Shown here: piece by piece, positions 33,687 to 42,699 of the stretch
Layout: each line of letters opens with the position of its first letter
Numbering within the stretch: the stretch's first letter is position 1
Notes under the pieces: generated by a model
Seen by the model: the letters and a program-made list of their open reading frames with translations, nothing else
What the model was told of the DNA's origin: nothing
The model's database searches: none
Position numbers and translations under genes: made by a program
Source of the DNA: Mucilaginibacter gotjawali
GTDB taxonomy: Bacteria > Bacteroidota > Bacteroidia > Sphingobacteriales > Sphingobacteriaceae
Direction of reading: 5' to 3'
Assembly: GCF_002355435.1 (NCBI RefSeq)
Contig: NZ_AP017313.1
Coordinates: 2,232,001 to 2,296,000 of the forward strand
Length of the DNA: 64,000 nt

Positions 33687-34899
33687 GACAGCAAAAATAA
33701 ACAAACAAACCCATTTTGATGCAATAATTATTGGCGCCGGCGCCTGTGGTTTAATGTGCGCCGTACAGGCAGGCTTTTCAGGCAAGCGTACACTTATATT
33801 GGAAAAAAACGATAAACCCGGCGCCAAGATCCTGATCAGCGGGGGAGGGCGTTGCAATTATACCAACCTGTATGCCTCGCCCCAGCAGTTTATATCGCAG
33901 AACGAACATTTTTGTAAATCAACCCTTTCCCAATGGACGGTGGAGGACACCATCAGTTTTTTTGAAACTTATGGTATTGTGGGCAAAGAGAAAACACTGG
34001 GGCAGCTGTTTCCGGAGAGTGACAAGGCCAGGGATGTGGTAAAGGTATTTACTGATTTGTGCCGCGACCTGGGCCAGGAAATTATTTGCAATGCCGATGT
34101 GAAGAATATAGAAAAGGTGGAGGATAGTTTCATTGTGTCTGTCGAAATTGACGGTATTCCTGAAGAAATATCGGCTTCGAAAGTTGTGATCGCCTCAGGT
34201 GGGCTACCCATCCCAAAAATGGGTGCCACTGACTTTGGCTTACGGACTGCACGTAAATTTGAACTGAAAATAAATGATACTGCGCCGGCACTGGTGCCCC
34301 TAACCATAACCGGGAAGGACCAGCCCTGGTTTGAACAGCTATCGGGCAACAGCATCTTTTGCAGGGTTTGGAATGACAGGGCCAGCTTTGAAGAAAATAT
34401 CCTGTTTACCCACTGGGGGCTGAGCGGCCCGGCTATCCTGCAGATCTCCTCGTACTGGCGCCCCGGCGAATATATTTACATCGACCTGCTGCCCTATCAA
34501 AACATTGCTGAACTGATTCAGCAGGAGCGGGAGGCCAACGGTAAAAAAATGTTACTGGCTTACCTTGCAGGTTTGTATACCCGCAAATTTGCAGAGGCTT
34601 TAAGCGACAGGCTGCCCGTTGAAAAGAACCTGGCTTCGCTTACAAAAGCAGATATCGAACATATCACCAGCCTGATCCACGGGTTCAAAGTAAAACCGGC
34701 AGGCGATAAGGGCTATGACAAAGCCGAAGTAATGCGCGGCGGCGTATCCACGGATGAGCTTTCGTCAAAAACCCTGGAAGCTAAAAAGGTACCTGGCTTG
34801 TATTTCGGCGGCGAATGCGTTGATGTTACCGGCTGGCTGGGTGGCTACAATTTTCAATGGGCCTGGGCCAGCGGCTTCGTAATAGCGCAGGGGATTTAA
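33685..34899 (+). CDS. BaiN/HI0933-type NAD(P)/FAD-dependent oxidoreductase
   Basis: 404 residues from the ATG at 33685 ([22 protein letters not shown]). FAD Rossmann motif GAGACG, KPGAKILISGGGRCNYTN (family hallmark), and C-terminal GLYFGGECVDVTGWLGGYNFQWAWASG. Reaction unknown for most members; some reduce flavin or bile acid intermediates. The frame opens at 33499 but that part is antisense to nuoA. The start codon shares CATG with the nuoA start. Confidence 0.92.
   Translation: MTAKINKQTHFDAIIIGAGACGLMCAVQAGFSGKRTLILEKNDKPGAKILISGGGRCNYTNLYASPQQFISQNEHFCKSTLSQWTVEDTISFFETYGIVGKEKTLGQLFPESDKARDVVKVFTDLCRDLGQEIICNADVKNIEKVEDSFIVSVEIDGIPEEISASKVVIASGGLPIPKMGATDFGLRTARKFELKINDTAPALVPLTITGKDQPWFEQLSGNSIFCRVWNDRASFEENILFTHWGLSGPAILQISSYWRPGEYIYIDLLPYQNIAELIQQEREANGKKMLLAYLAGLYTRKFAEALSDRLPVEKNLASLTKADIEHITSLIHGFKVKPAGDKGYDKAEVMRGGVSTDELSSKTLEAKKVPGLYFGGECVDVTGWLGGYNFQWAWASGFVIAQGI
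33692..33699 (-). promoter_or_regulatory. -7 element TATTTTTG of nuoA-nuoB
   Basis: Exact TAnnTTTG on the minus strand, 5 nt before the nuoA ATG. It lies inside the first codons of the divergent flavoprotein gene. Confidence 0.55.
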
Positions 34900-35203
34900 G
34901 CTGAAATCTTTTTCATTGATCTTTTCAACAGATTTCGCCCTTTTGCTTTAAGGTCTGGCGTTGTGTCAACCATAAATTTATTAATCGTCAATCTACAAGT
35001 TTACTGAACGCAAAAAAGCACAAAAATGGTTTACACCGGGTTTACACATTTTAAAATTTACATTTTATAAATATATGATAATAAGTTAGTTATGTGCTTT
35101 TGCAAAAAAATGGGGTTTACACTATTTTACATAACCCCTCCCTGTAATTTTAAGCTGTTTTGATAAAGCCTGACCGTCAATTTTAGATGGACATCACACC
35201 AGG
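34900..35203. other. 304-bp intergenic region
   Basis: AT-rich. TTTACAC occurs three times (about 35020-35120), within larger AT words. Nothing else is recognised. Confidence 0.4.
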
Positions 35204-35914
35204 TTATTTTGGGCTTTCCGCTTTTGGCTTTGAGCTTTCCGCTCCTTTTACTTGTTTAAAATACGCTATCAGCCTGTCAACGTTTTCGAGTATATAAACT
35301 TTGGCGCGTATTTTATCAACGACGTCGGGGTAGTCGCCCATTATGTCGCACATAATATCCTCAAAGTTTTTATCATTCAGGCGCTTCATATTCGCGGTAT
35401 TATTGCCGTAATAATAAACCAGTTTTTGGTAGGTGCCGCCCCCGCCGCCCCCTATTGGGATAGATACTCCGCCTCCAACACCGGCACCCACGCCTCCGGT
35501 ACCCACGCCAGCCCCGATACCAGGTTCCACGCTTAAGCCACTGCCACCCCCGGTTTTTACACCACCTGCTGCATACAGTTTAATATCTTCATCCAATACA
35601 ACCCGCACAAAGTCAAAATCATTATGAGCCCAGGTTTCAATACCTGGTGCGTGGGCCACTACAAAACTATCACGGGCAATAACAAACGATTTTAAATCAC
35701 TGGCGCTAAGTTTAAACGGTTCGGCTTTTTTGTCTTCTTTAAATTCAATAAAAGCTTCGCCCCTGATGGGGGCCTTGCCTGAACCAAAACGTATCAAACC
35801 GGTTTCAATATTGCCTTTAACGTCTGTAAAGCGGCCCGGCTGCCATTTTTGGCCGTATGATTTTGCTGATACAATGGTCAGTATAAAAAATAAAATGATT
35901 AAAATTGAGCGCAT
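35204..35914 (-). CDS. Hypothetical exported protein with Gly-rich linker
   Basis: 236 residues. Signal peptide to about SYGQ. Residues 25-110 form a folded domain (WQPGRFTDVKGNIETGLIRF), 115-160 are a Gly/Val-rich linker (GIGAGVGTGGVGAGVGGG), and 165-235 are helical. The C-terminal AESSKPKAESPK comes from a short intergenic word repeat (AAAGCTCAAAGCC). Family not recognised. The -7 element TATTTTTG lies 11 nt before the ATG. Confidence 0.75.
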   Translation of the reverse strand: MRSILIILFFILTIVSAKSYGQKWQPGRFTDVKGNIETGLIRFGSGKAPIRGEAFIEFKEDKKAEPFKLSASDLKSFVIARDSFVVAHAPGIETWAHNDFDFVRVVLDEDIKLYAAGGVKTGGGSGLSVEPGIGAGVGTGGVGAGVGGGVSIPIGGGGGGTYQKLVYYYGNNTANMKRLNDKNFEDIMCDIMGDYPDVVDKIRAKVYILENVDRLIAYFKQVKGAESSKPKAESPK

Positions 35915-35925
35915 AATAATTGAAA

Positions 35926-35933
35926 CAAAAATA
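35926..35933 (-). promoter_or_regulatory. -7 element TATTTTTG of the Gly-rich protein gene
   Basis: Exact TAnnTTTG on the minus strand, 11 nt before the ATG at 35914. Confidence 0.5.
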
Positions 35934-35955
35934 ACGCATTTTTAGCCTGTTTAAT

Positions 35956-36975
35956 ATGATGAATGTTGATTTACGCAGTGATACAGTTACCAAACCTACC
36001 CCGGGAATGATGGACGCTATGATGAACGCGAAAGTTGGGGATGATGTTTTTGGGGAGGATGAGACTATTAATGCACTGGAACAAAAAACTGCTGATCTAT
36101 TTGGTATGGAAGCCGGGATCTTCTGCCCTTCAGGCACTATGACAAACCAGATCGGCATCAAATGTTTTACCCAGCCGCTGGATGAACTGATCGCCGATCA
36201 AACGGCGCATGTTTACCGTTATGAGGGCGGCGGTATCGCTTTTAATTCTTCGGTTTCAACCCGGCTTTTAAATGGATACAGGGGGATTATTACGGCAGAA
36301 ATGATTGAGCCGGAGATCAACGCCATTAATGACCATTATCCGCGTACCAGTTTGGTGGTACTGGAGAATACGGTGAACAGGGGAGGCGGTAGCTGTTATA
36401 CATTAAATGACATCAAACCAATAGCAGACCTATGCAAGGCAAAGGGGCTGAAGTTGCACCTTGATGGCGCCCGCATATTTAACGCATTGGCTAAAACCGG
36501 GGATAAGGCCGAAGGTTACGGCAAATATTTCGACGGGATTTCGGTTTGTTTATCCAAAGGACTTGGAGCGCCGGTGGGGTCGGTATTCCTGGCGAGTAAA
36601 GAAACCATCAAATATGCCCGAAGGGTTCGCAAAGTTTTTGGCGGAGGAATGCGGCAGGCAGGCTTTTTAGCGGCAGCCGGCATCTACGCGCTCGATCACC
36701 ACGTAGAGCGATTAAAAATCGATCACAGCCATGCCCAAATACTGGCAGAAGAGCTTGCTAATTGTGGCTGGGTGGCCAATGTATTACCTGCAGAAACTAA
36801 TATCGTGCTATTTGATACGGTTGAACCTGCTGCCATAGTTTTGGATAAATTGGCGGCACACGGGATTAAGGCGCTGTCAACGGGTCCAAACCGGATCAGG
36901 TTTGTTTTGCATTTGGATGTGCATCCCGACCAGGTGGAGTATGTTGTGAGCACCCTTAAAACATTTGAAGTTTGA
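35956..36975 (+). CDS. ltaE: Low-specificity L-threonine aldolase
   Basis: 339 residues. DLRSDTVTKPT N-terminus, KVGDDVFGEDE, LHLDGARIFNA (Asp170) and PLP Lys201 in CLSKGLGAPVGS. It cleaves L-threonine and allo-threonine to glycine and acetaldehyde. PLP for it is made by PdxH. No operon partner. Full length. Confidence 0.95.
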   Translation: MMNVDLRSDTVTKPTPGMMDAMMNAKVGDDVFGEDETINALEQKTADLFGMEAGIFCPSGTMTNQIGIKCFTQPLDELIADQTAHVYRYEGGGIAFNSSVSTRLLNGYRGIITAEMIEPEINAINDHYPRTSLVVLENTVNRGGGSCYTLNDIKPIADLCKAKGLKLHLDGARIFNALAKTGDKAEGYGKYFDGISVCLSKGLGAPVGSVFLASKETIKYARRVRKVFGGGMRQAGFLAAAGIYALDHHVERLKIDHSHAQILAEELANCGWVANVLPAETNIVLFDTVEPAAIVLDKLAAHGIKALSTGPNRIRFVLHLDVHPDQVEYVVSTLKTFEV

Positions 36976-36978
36976 GAT

Positions 36979-37031
36979 AAGTCCGAAAGTCAGTAAACCT
37001 GCCTGCCGGCAGGGTCCGGAAGTCCGAAAGA
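36979..37031. repeat. AAGTCCGAAAG repeats around a CCTGCCTGCCGGCAGG palindrome
   Basis: AAGTCCGAAAG at 36979-36989 and at 37020-37030 flank the GC palindrome. A related CTGCCTGC-G-GCAGGCAG hairpin is near 24450. Confidence 0.75.
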
Positions 37032-37146
37032 AGCTGCAACTAACGTTTCGACAAAAATAAACTAAGTTATACAGCAGGAGGTTTAAAGCCGGGTTTTGCC
37101 GTTTGAGTATGCTGTTTGAACTGAAAAATGTGAATTATTTTATATT

Positions 37147-37154
37147 TATCTTTG
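37147..37154 (+). promoter_or_regulatory. -7 element TATCTTTG of the toxin-antitoxin genes
   Basis: Exact TAnnTTTG, 24 nt before the antitoxin ATG at 37179. Confidence 0.55.
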
Positions 37155-37178
37155 TGTTGCGCATTAAGTGAAAGAAAA

Positions 37179-37403
37179 ATGACCACTATAACTATTCAAT
37201 TACCAGAAAATGAAACCGGCATCATTACAACTATAAAGGATATAGTGAAAAATGTGAAGGGTAGCCGGATTGATATTGATAGCGAGGATGATGGTTTTAC
37301 TGATGGTGAATTTAAAGCATTAAAAAGAAGTTTAAAAGAAGCCTCGTTGATTAAGAAAGGCGAACTTAAACCTTTATCAATGAACGATCTTTGGGATGAG
37401 TAA
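37179..37403 (+). CDS. Antitoxin of a RelE/ParE-type module
   Basis: 74 residues from the ATG at 37179 (MTTITIQLPENETGIIT). The N-terminal segment recalls ribbon-helix-helix or Bacteroidota-type antitoxins of the short beta-start class, followed by a charged linker and an end (LKPLSMNDLWDE) likely to wrap the toxin. It overlaps the toxin gene by 8 bp, the normal arrangement. Family assignment rests on context. Confidence 0.75.
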   Translation: MTTITIQLPENETGIITTIKDIVKNVKGSRIDIDSEDDGFTDGEFKALKRSLKEASLIKKGELKPLSMNDLWDE

Positions 37404-37749
37404 TACCGTAAAACCTACGCCTGAATTTAAACGGGATTTAAAACCTCTTCTGAAAAAATATCGAATCCTTAAACAAAGTATTTTAAATCTTGAAAGTGAC
37501 CTGATAGAAAATCCCTATTTGGGAGAATCTTATGGCCATGGAATTTATAAAGTCAGGGTCTCTGATGAGCGTAAGGGAAAGGGCAAAAGTGGCGGATTCA
37601 GGGTATTATATTATCACCTAAATAAAACAGATGAAGGCATAGAAATGCTTTTGTTAAACATCTTCGATAAATCTGAAGCGTCAACAATTAAAAAAATTGA
37701 TGCGGTTAAGCAACTAAGAGAAATATCGAAAGAATACTTTAAACAATAG
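37396..37749 (+). CDS. RelE/ParE-superfamily toxin
   Basis: 117 residues. GIYKVRVSDERKGKGKSGGFRVLYYHL and the final IKKIDAVKQLREI are typical for the RelE/HigB fold; R/K-rich strands form the RNA-binding face. If active it cleaves mRNA on the ribosome and is blocked by the upstream antitoxin. Overlaps the antitoxin gene by 8 bp. Confidence 0.82.
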   Translation: MSNTVKPTPEFKRDLKPLLKKYRILKQSILNLESDLIENPYLGESYGHGIYKVRVSDERKGKGKSGGFRVLYYHLNKTDEGIEMLLLNIFDKSEASTIKKIDAVKQLREISKEYFKQ

Positions 37750-37764
37750 AATTAATTAAAATCA

Positions 37765-37828
37765 AGCCCTAAGTCAAAAGTCGCAGACTCCCGACTTAGA
37801 ACTTAAGACTTTCGACTCAGGACTTCAG
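37765..37828. repeat. AAGTCNNNAGTC-word repeat overlapping the aldo/keto reductase stop
   Basis: CTAAGTC (37769-37775) faces GACTTAG (37793-37799), and the minus strand reads AAGTCCTGAGTCGAAAGTCT, which closely matches 3999-4024. The reductase stop TGA lies in this word. Confidence 0.75.
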
Positions 37829-38842
37829 CGCTCTATCAGCGGACTGCCTTTCCACCATCCAGCCGGGGTATTCGCGTGGTAAGGCGCTAACCTCATCTAT
37901 CTTTTGCAGATCATCTGCGGAAAGTTCAACTTCTGTTGATTTGATATTAGCATTTAATTGGTCCGCTGTTTTGGCGCCAATAATAGTACTTGTTATCCCT
38001 TTTTGCTGGCGCACCCAGGCCAGGGCAATTTCAGCCACAGAAGCGTTGTGCTGTTTGCCAATCTCTGTGATCACGTCAATAATATCATAGGTTTTTTCTT
38101 TATTAATGGGTGGGAAATCGAAAGTAGCACGGCGCGAACCTGTAGCCGTGTCGGCGTCGCGTGAGTATTTACCGCCAAGAAAACCGCCAGCCAGCGGGCT
38201 CCAGGGCATTACCGCCAGGTTCTGATCGGCAGCGAGCGGCAATATTTCCCTCTCAATATCGCGGCCGGCCAGCGAGTAAAAATATTGCATACCCACAAAT
38301 TTGTTCCAGCCGTTTTTTTCGGCAATGCCCTGGGCTTTCATTACCATCCAGGCGGGCCAGTTGCAAACAGCTACATAACGCACTTTTCCTGTTAAAACAA
38401 TGTCGTTGAGCGCACGCATGATTTCTTCAACGGGTGTTTTTGGATCAACACCATGTACATACAGTACATCAACATGGTCCATTTGCAGGCGCTGAAGGCT
38501 TTCATCCACTGATTGGAAAATATGATAACGGGAAAGCCCAACATTGTTGAGCCCTTCGCTCATGCGACCACGTACTTTGGTGGCGATAACAAGGTCGTGG
38601 CGATTAGTGCCGAGGTGTTTTATCGATTGGCCGAGTAGTTTTTCCGATTCGCCATAAGAGTATACATTAGCGGTGTCAATAAAGTTAATGCCCGAGTCGA
38701 CCACAACTTTCATCAGGTCGTTGACATCGCTTTGCTGCACTTTACCAATGGCCTCCCAATAACCTTTACCGCCGAAGGTCATGGTGCCAAAACATAGTTC
38801 GGATACCACCAGGCCAGTGTTTCCTAAAAAATTGTATTTCAT
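37817..38842 (-). CDS. Aldo/keto reductase
   Basis: 341 residues, TIM barrel. Catalytic tetrad elements: Asp in DTANVYSYGESE with Tyr, Lys in IATKVRG, His in YVHGVD. VAEIALAWVRQQKGITSTIIGAKT binds NADPH. It reduces carbonyl compounds with NADPH; substrate not predictable. The last codons and stop (KS-stop) coincide with a repeat word. Confidence 0.93.
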   Translation of the reverse strand: MKYNFLGNTGLVVSELCFGTMTFGGKGYWEAIGKVQQSDVNDLMKVVVDSGINFIDTANVYSYGESEKLLGQSIKHLGTNRHDLVIATKVRGRMSEGLNNVGLSRYHIFQSVDESLQRLQMDHVDVLYVHGVDPKTPVEEIMRALNDIVLTGKVRYVAVCNWPAWMVMKAQGIAEKNGWNKFVGMQYFYSLAGRDIEREILPLAADQNLAVMPWSPLAGGFLGGKYSRDADTATGSRRATFDFPPINKEKTYDIIDVITEIGKQHNASVAEIALAWVRQQKGITSTIIGAKTADQLNANIKSTEVELSADDLQKIDEVSALPREYPGWMVERQSADRALKS

Positions 38843-38946
38843 AAGTTGGATGAGTTTTGTTATGAAAGTAAAGTTGAGGTTTTTAGTGGGAAAGAATGGT
38901 CAGTTGAGGGTAAAAAATAGTTGGCGCGAATAGTCACGAATGGGTT

Positions 38947-39046
38947 CGAATGTTCACGAATCCTATCAATTTGGCTATTTATATCGGTCTTGGTTCCTTC
39001 TTTCTTATTCCCGATAACTCGTAGTAGTCTTATTCGTGAACATTCG
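38947..39046. repeat. CGAATGTTCACGAAT inverted repeat
   Basis: CGAATGTTCACGAAT (38947-38961) and ATTCGTGAACATTCG (39032-39046) are perfect inverted 15-mers; flanking CACGAATGGG and CATTCGTGAA are further variants. It lies between the GNAT gene end and the aldo/keto reductase start. Confidence 0.85.
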
Positions 39047-39085
39047 ACCTCATTCGTGAAAATTAGTGCAGAACGCTATTGGTGT

Positions 39086-39523
39086 CTATTTCATATATTC
39101 CCATTCCCAAACTTCGCCGTCTTCAGGGTCAATCAACGGGCCTAAAAGTTTGAAGTTGTTTTTACGGAGGATGCGTGCGGAAAAGTTTTCTTCGGGTAAG
39201 GTTCTGGCAGTTATGATTAATGAAGGATCTGTTTCCAAAGCAACATCAATCAATTGTTTTGCTATTTGGGTGCCAATACCTTTTTGCCAATACTGCGGAA
39301 ATACACCGTAGGCAATCTCGATCTTACCATTAACCGGTTTGCCTTTGTACCCTGCACAACCAACCAACTGGTTTTCCAGTTGGGCGTAATAACAGATCCA
39401 GGGCGGGTTAAAGCCAATCCTTTTATAAAAATTAACTGACATGGTTACACTTTCAATGCAATCCGGATCATCTGTAAATTCTTTGTTATCTTCAATATGT
39501 TCTTTAACCGGGATGAGTTCCAT
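39086..39523 (-). CDS. GNAT family N-acetyltransferase
   Basis: 145 residues. The acetyl-CoA loop is in VFPQYWQKGIGTQIAKQLI; the end RILRKNNFKLLGPLIDPEDGEVWEWEY is typical of RimJ/RimL-like enzymes. Substrate unknown. -7 element TATATTTG lies 25 nt before the ATG. Confidence 0.9.
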   Translation of the reverse strand: MELIPVKEHIEDNKEFTDDPDCIESVTMSVNFYKRIGFNPPWICYYAQLENQLVGCAGYKGKPVNGKIEIAYGVFPQYWQKGIGTQIAKQLIDVALETDPSLIITARTLPEENFSARILRKNNFKLLGPLIDPEDGEVWEWEYMK

Positions 39524-39548
39524 AGATGCTTGTTTTTTAGTGAATTAA

Positions 39549-39556
39549 CAAATATA
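39549..39556 (-). promoter_or_regulatory. -7 element TATATTTG of the GNAT gene
   Basis: Exact TAnnTTTG on the minus strand. Confidence 0.5.
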
Positions 39557-39637
39557 TAGGATTCATGACGTGCAGGGGTAGTAATTTGTGGCTAAATATT
39601 TCAAACCCGGTATGCCTGTTTTTGTTGTTACCTGAAG

Positions 39638-40723
39638 ATGGACCAACTAACCAAAAAACTTGAGAAAATTGGGCGGGACCCCAGGGTAACGGCCAAAGCA
39701 GTGGGGCTGCGCTATGTTTCAGATTCAACACCCGGCTACTCCCGTAAGAAAAAAGGTAAGGGCTGGAGTTATTATGATAAAGAAGCAAAATTAATTAAGG
39801 AGAAAGAATTGATACACAGGTTTAACAGATTGGTTATACCGCCGGCTTACACCAACGTTTGGATCTCCCCGTACGAAAATAGTCATTTGCAGTTTACAGG
39901 AACAGACGCCGCAGGGCGTAAACAATACCGCTATCATCCTGAATGGAATAAGATCCGTAACCAGTCCAAATACCACCGTTTGCAAACTTTTGCCGCCCAT
40001 TTGCCTGCTATTCGTAAGCAGGTTGATAAAGATTTAAACCGAAAAAATCCCGATCATGATAAAATTGTAGCGCTGGTAGTAAGGCTGATGGAGCTGACGA
40101 GTATCCGGGTCGGAAATGAAGCTTACAAAAAACTCTATGGCTCCTTTGGCTTAACAACGCTGATGAACAGGCACGTAAAAATTGAGGGCTCAACAATCGG
40201 TTTTGAGTTTAAAGGAAAAAAAGGCGTTTACCATAAAATTGCTTTGCATAGCCGTAAGCTGGCCAGGCTGGTGAAGCAATGCCGGGATATCCCCGGCAGG
40301 GAATTGTTCCAGTATTTTAGAGAAGACGGGACAAAATGCCCGGTTGATTCGGCCGATGTTAATAATTACCTGAAGGGAATAACGGGTGAAGATTTTACCG
40401 CGAAGGATTTTCGCACCTGGGCGGGCAGCGTAAGCGCTTTGTATGCCTTTAAACAGGCCGGCGAATTTGAAACTGTTACAGAGTGCCGTAAAAAAATTGT
40501 AAACGTATTGGATGAAGTAGCCATCAATTTGGGAAATACCCGCACGGTTTGTAAAAAATATTATGTGCATCCTACGGTGATCAAAAGCTACGAAGAAAGA
40601 ACCATTTTTAAATACATTGCCGGCCTCGACGAACACAACGACATCAATTCTGCTGAACTGAACACCGCCGAAAAAGCGCTGCTGGAAATCCTTGAACATG
40701 AAAAGCTGGCCATTGCGGGTTAA
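39638..40723 (+). CDS. DNA topoisomerase IB
   Basis: 361 residues, poxvirus-like bacterial type IB enzyme. SIRVGNEAY (Arg157), DFRTWAGS (Arg259), and LGNTRTVCKKYYVHP with the catalytic Tyr at about residue 309. It relaxes supercoils through a 3'-phosphotyrosyl intermediate. These enzymes are patchy among bacteria but common in Bacteroidota. A long perfect hairpin follows at 40730-40782. Confidence 0.94.
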   Translation: MDQLTKKLEKIGRDPRVTAKAVGLRYVSDSTPGYSRKKKGKGWSYYDKEAKLIKEKELIHRFNRLVIPPAYTNVWISPYENSHLQFTGTDAAGRKQYRYHPEWNKIRNQSKYHRLQTFAAHLPAIRKQVDKDLNRKNPDHDKIVALVVRLMELTSIRVGNEAYKKLYGSFGLTTLMNRHVKIEGSTIGFEFKGKKGVYHKIALHSRKLARLVKQCRDIPGRELFQYFREDGTKCPVDSADVNNYLKGITGEDFTAKDFRTWAGSVSALYAFKQAGEFETVTECRKKIVNVLDEVAINLGNTRTVCKKYYVHPTVIKSYEERTIFKYIAGLDEHNDINSAELNTAEKALLEILEHEKLAIAG

Positions 40724-40729
40724 TAAGCT

Positions 40730-40782
40730 GATAGCGTTGGATTGATCTGATTATTTACGATATCGTTCAATCCAACGCTATC
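40730..40782. terminator. Bidirectional hairpin between topoisomerase IB and the BlaR1-like gene
   Basis: GATAGCGTTGGATTG (40730-40744) and CAATCCAACGCTATC (40768-40782) pair perfectly over 15 bp with a 23-nt loop. It begins 6 nt after the topoisomerase stop and ends 11 nt before the stop of the convergent gene. No long T tract follows the arms directly. Confidence 0.75.
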
Positions 40783-40793
40783 TGCCTGGTTAG

Positions 40794-42695
40794 CTATTTT
40801 TTTGTGGTAATAAATACCACACCGTTCTTTGCCTTATCTCCATATTTTTTGGTTACTTCATCGCCTGATTTTACACTCATGCTTTCGATCCGGGCAGCCG
40901 AGAGTTTTTTCAGATCTTTTTCAGTAGCTTCCTTTCCGTCAATCATAATCATTTTAGCCGAAAGGTGTTCAATATTCGTTTCGTTATTACCGTTTGAATT
41001 TAACGTAAGTGTTTTTCCCGAAAAATTGCTAAAGGTTCTGCCAGTTCCTTTAAAACTATAAGCCATCCGGGGCTTTGCATCAAGTTTTAATTTAGGTGAT
41101 ATTGTATAAGCCCCTTTGTCAACTTTTAAATTCATTACCCTGATGGTATCCGGCTCTGCATATGCGTCTGCAATAACCACCGGTTCCCTGGTAACGGATG
41201 CAAGGGTATCGCTTTTTAACATTAGCGTACGCGATTTCCTTGGCCTGAATTTGTAAACTTTAGGAGCCGATTCCACAATAACAACATCTGATCCGGATGT
41301 ATTGGAAGATCCTGTGCTTAAGTTGGCGCCGCTGCTATTGTTATCCGATGAAGAGTTGGTAACAGCCACTGAGCCATTGCCAGCCACCACGAGTTTTGCC
41401 ATGTGATTTAATTTGTCAATCCTTTCTTTTAGCTTTTTTCCGGAATCCGAATCATCAGTGGTTACAAACAATACACTGTGTTTATTGCTGTTTTCATTTA
41501 ACAGGGCGTTGGCTTGCTCCGCGGACACAAGATCTACACTGATAATATGATCGGGATCAAGCGCCTTAAAATCAGCCTTTGTGGACTTTACACCATTTAT
41601 TATGTATTTCAATGAATCAGTAGACTGGCTGGTACTGAGAAAGAAGCCGCCGTTTCGTACAGTGTCCAAATCTTTTTTCGTTATTGAAATGATTTTATTA
41701 GCCGTATTTTCATTGGCTGCCATTGACGTATTTACCGTCATTTTTGTGACATTACCGGCGCCGATAGCTGACTTTATTTCAGCGGCCACTACTTTACCAG
41801 CATTACCGCTCTTTTTGATCAGAGCAGCCCTTGATATACCAAAAACGAGTAGTAAAGCAACAACTACAGGCACTAAAATTGCATAACGTGTCAGGTTAAT
41901 TTTCGAAGATCTTTTTGCGTTCATCATGATAATTCTCTTTTTAATGGTTGAAATATTAAAGTGATTAACAATTCCCTGTGGCGCCGCCGAGAAACTTACA
42001 TTCACCAGGCTATACTGGTATTGTTTTGTGTCGACGCCTTTAGTTAGTATTTTTCTGTCGGTAATAAACTCAATGTTTTCCCGTATCGCCTTTTTAATCA
42101 GCCAGATTCCGGGGTTAAACCAATAGAAAATAGCGCTCAATTCGCCCAGTAGGATATCCAGGGTATGTAATTCGCTAACATGAACCTGTTCATGCAGCAG
42201 GATGGAAGGCAAGTCGGTTGTGCTATGCATTTCGGGATTGATATAGATGTTTTTCCAGAATGAAAAAGGGCCCGAGTTTCCACTGATGATCCTAACCTCG
42301 TGCCCATTGATTTGGCCGGCTTTTGATTTGCGGTAAATCCTGAACAATGATATAAACTGGATAAACAGCCTGATGGCCAGTACTGTTGCGCCCAACCAGA
42401 AAACGATGCCGGCCCATTGCCAGTAATCGTGTTTGTCAAGAGGCTTTATCAAATGTTTTGCGGGTGCCTGCAGGTTATAAACGATGGCTTGAACAGGGTT
42501 GGCGATATTGCGGTGTAGTTCAAAAAAACCAGATAGATTTATTTTAGGGTAAACTGATGCAAATAATATCGCTGTTACCAGGTATATGCGATTGAGCGTA
42601 TAGAAAGTGAGTTGCCGCAGCACCAAATAATAGCCTGCACAAAAAACCAGCAGCGCTATGTTCACTTTTAGTAAAAAAACAAATAATCCGGGCAT
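40794..42695 (-). CDS. BlaR1-like M56 membrane metallopeptidase with two plug-like repeats
   Basis: 633 residues from the ATG at 42695, 4 bp after the blaI stop (an ATG at 42719 would overlap blaI). N-terminal membrane helices, zinc motif HEQVH (about 168-172) and a later ENIEF Glu make it a gluzincin of family M56; one more membrane helix is near 275-292. There is no penicillin-binding domain. The periplasmic part ends with two related modules (YIINGVKSTKADF..VLFVTT and MIMIDGKEATEKD..GVVFITTKK) that resemble TonB-receptor plug motifs. It should cleave or inactivate the BlaI-like repressor on sensing a signal. Confidence 0.9.
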   Translation of the reverse strand: MPGLFVFLLKVNIALLVFCAGYYLVLRQLTFYTLNRIYLVTAILFASVYPKINLSGFFELHRNIANPVQAIVYNLQAPAKHLIKPLDKHDYWQWAGIVFWLGATVLAIRLFIQFISLFRIYRKSKAGQINGHEVRIISGNSGPFSFWKNIYINPEMHSTTDLPSILLHEQVHVSELHTLDILLGELSAIFYWFNPGIWLIKKAIRENIEFITDRKILTKGVDTKQYQYSLVNVSFSAAPQGIVNHFNISTIKKRIIMMNAKRSSKINLTRYAILVPVVVALLLVFGISRAALIKKSGNAGKVVAAEIKSAIGAGNVTKMTVNTSMAANENTANKIISITKKDLDTVRNGGFFLSTSQSTDSLKYIINGVKSTKADFKALDPDHIISVDLVSAEQANALLNENSNKHSVLFVTTDDSDSGKKLKERIDKLNHMAKLVVAGNGSVAVTNSSSDNNSSGANLSTGSSNTSGSDVVIVESAPKVYKFRPRKSRTLMLKSDTLASVTREPVVIADAYAEPDTIRVMNLKVDKGAYTISPKLKLDAKPRMAYSFKGTGRTFSNFSGKTLTLNSNGNNETNIEHLSAKMIMIDGKEATEKDLKKLSAARIESMSVKSGDEVTKKYGDKAKNGVVFITTKK

Positions 42696-42699
42696 GGCT

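Noticed and set aside
38921..39068. tRNA-like GGTTCGAAT segment
   Set aside because: It is part of the CGAATGTTCACGAAT repeat and there is no cloverleaf or acceptor stem.
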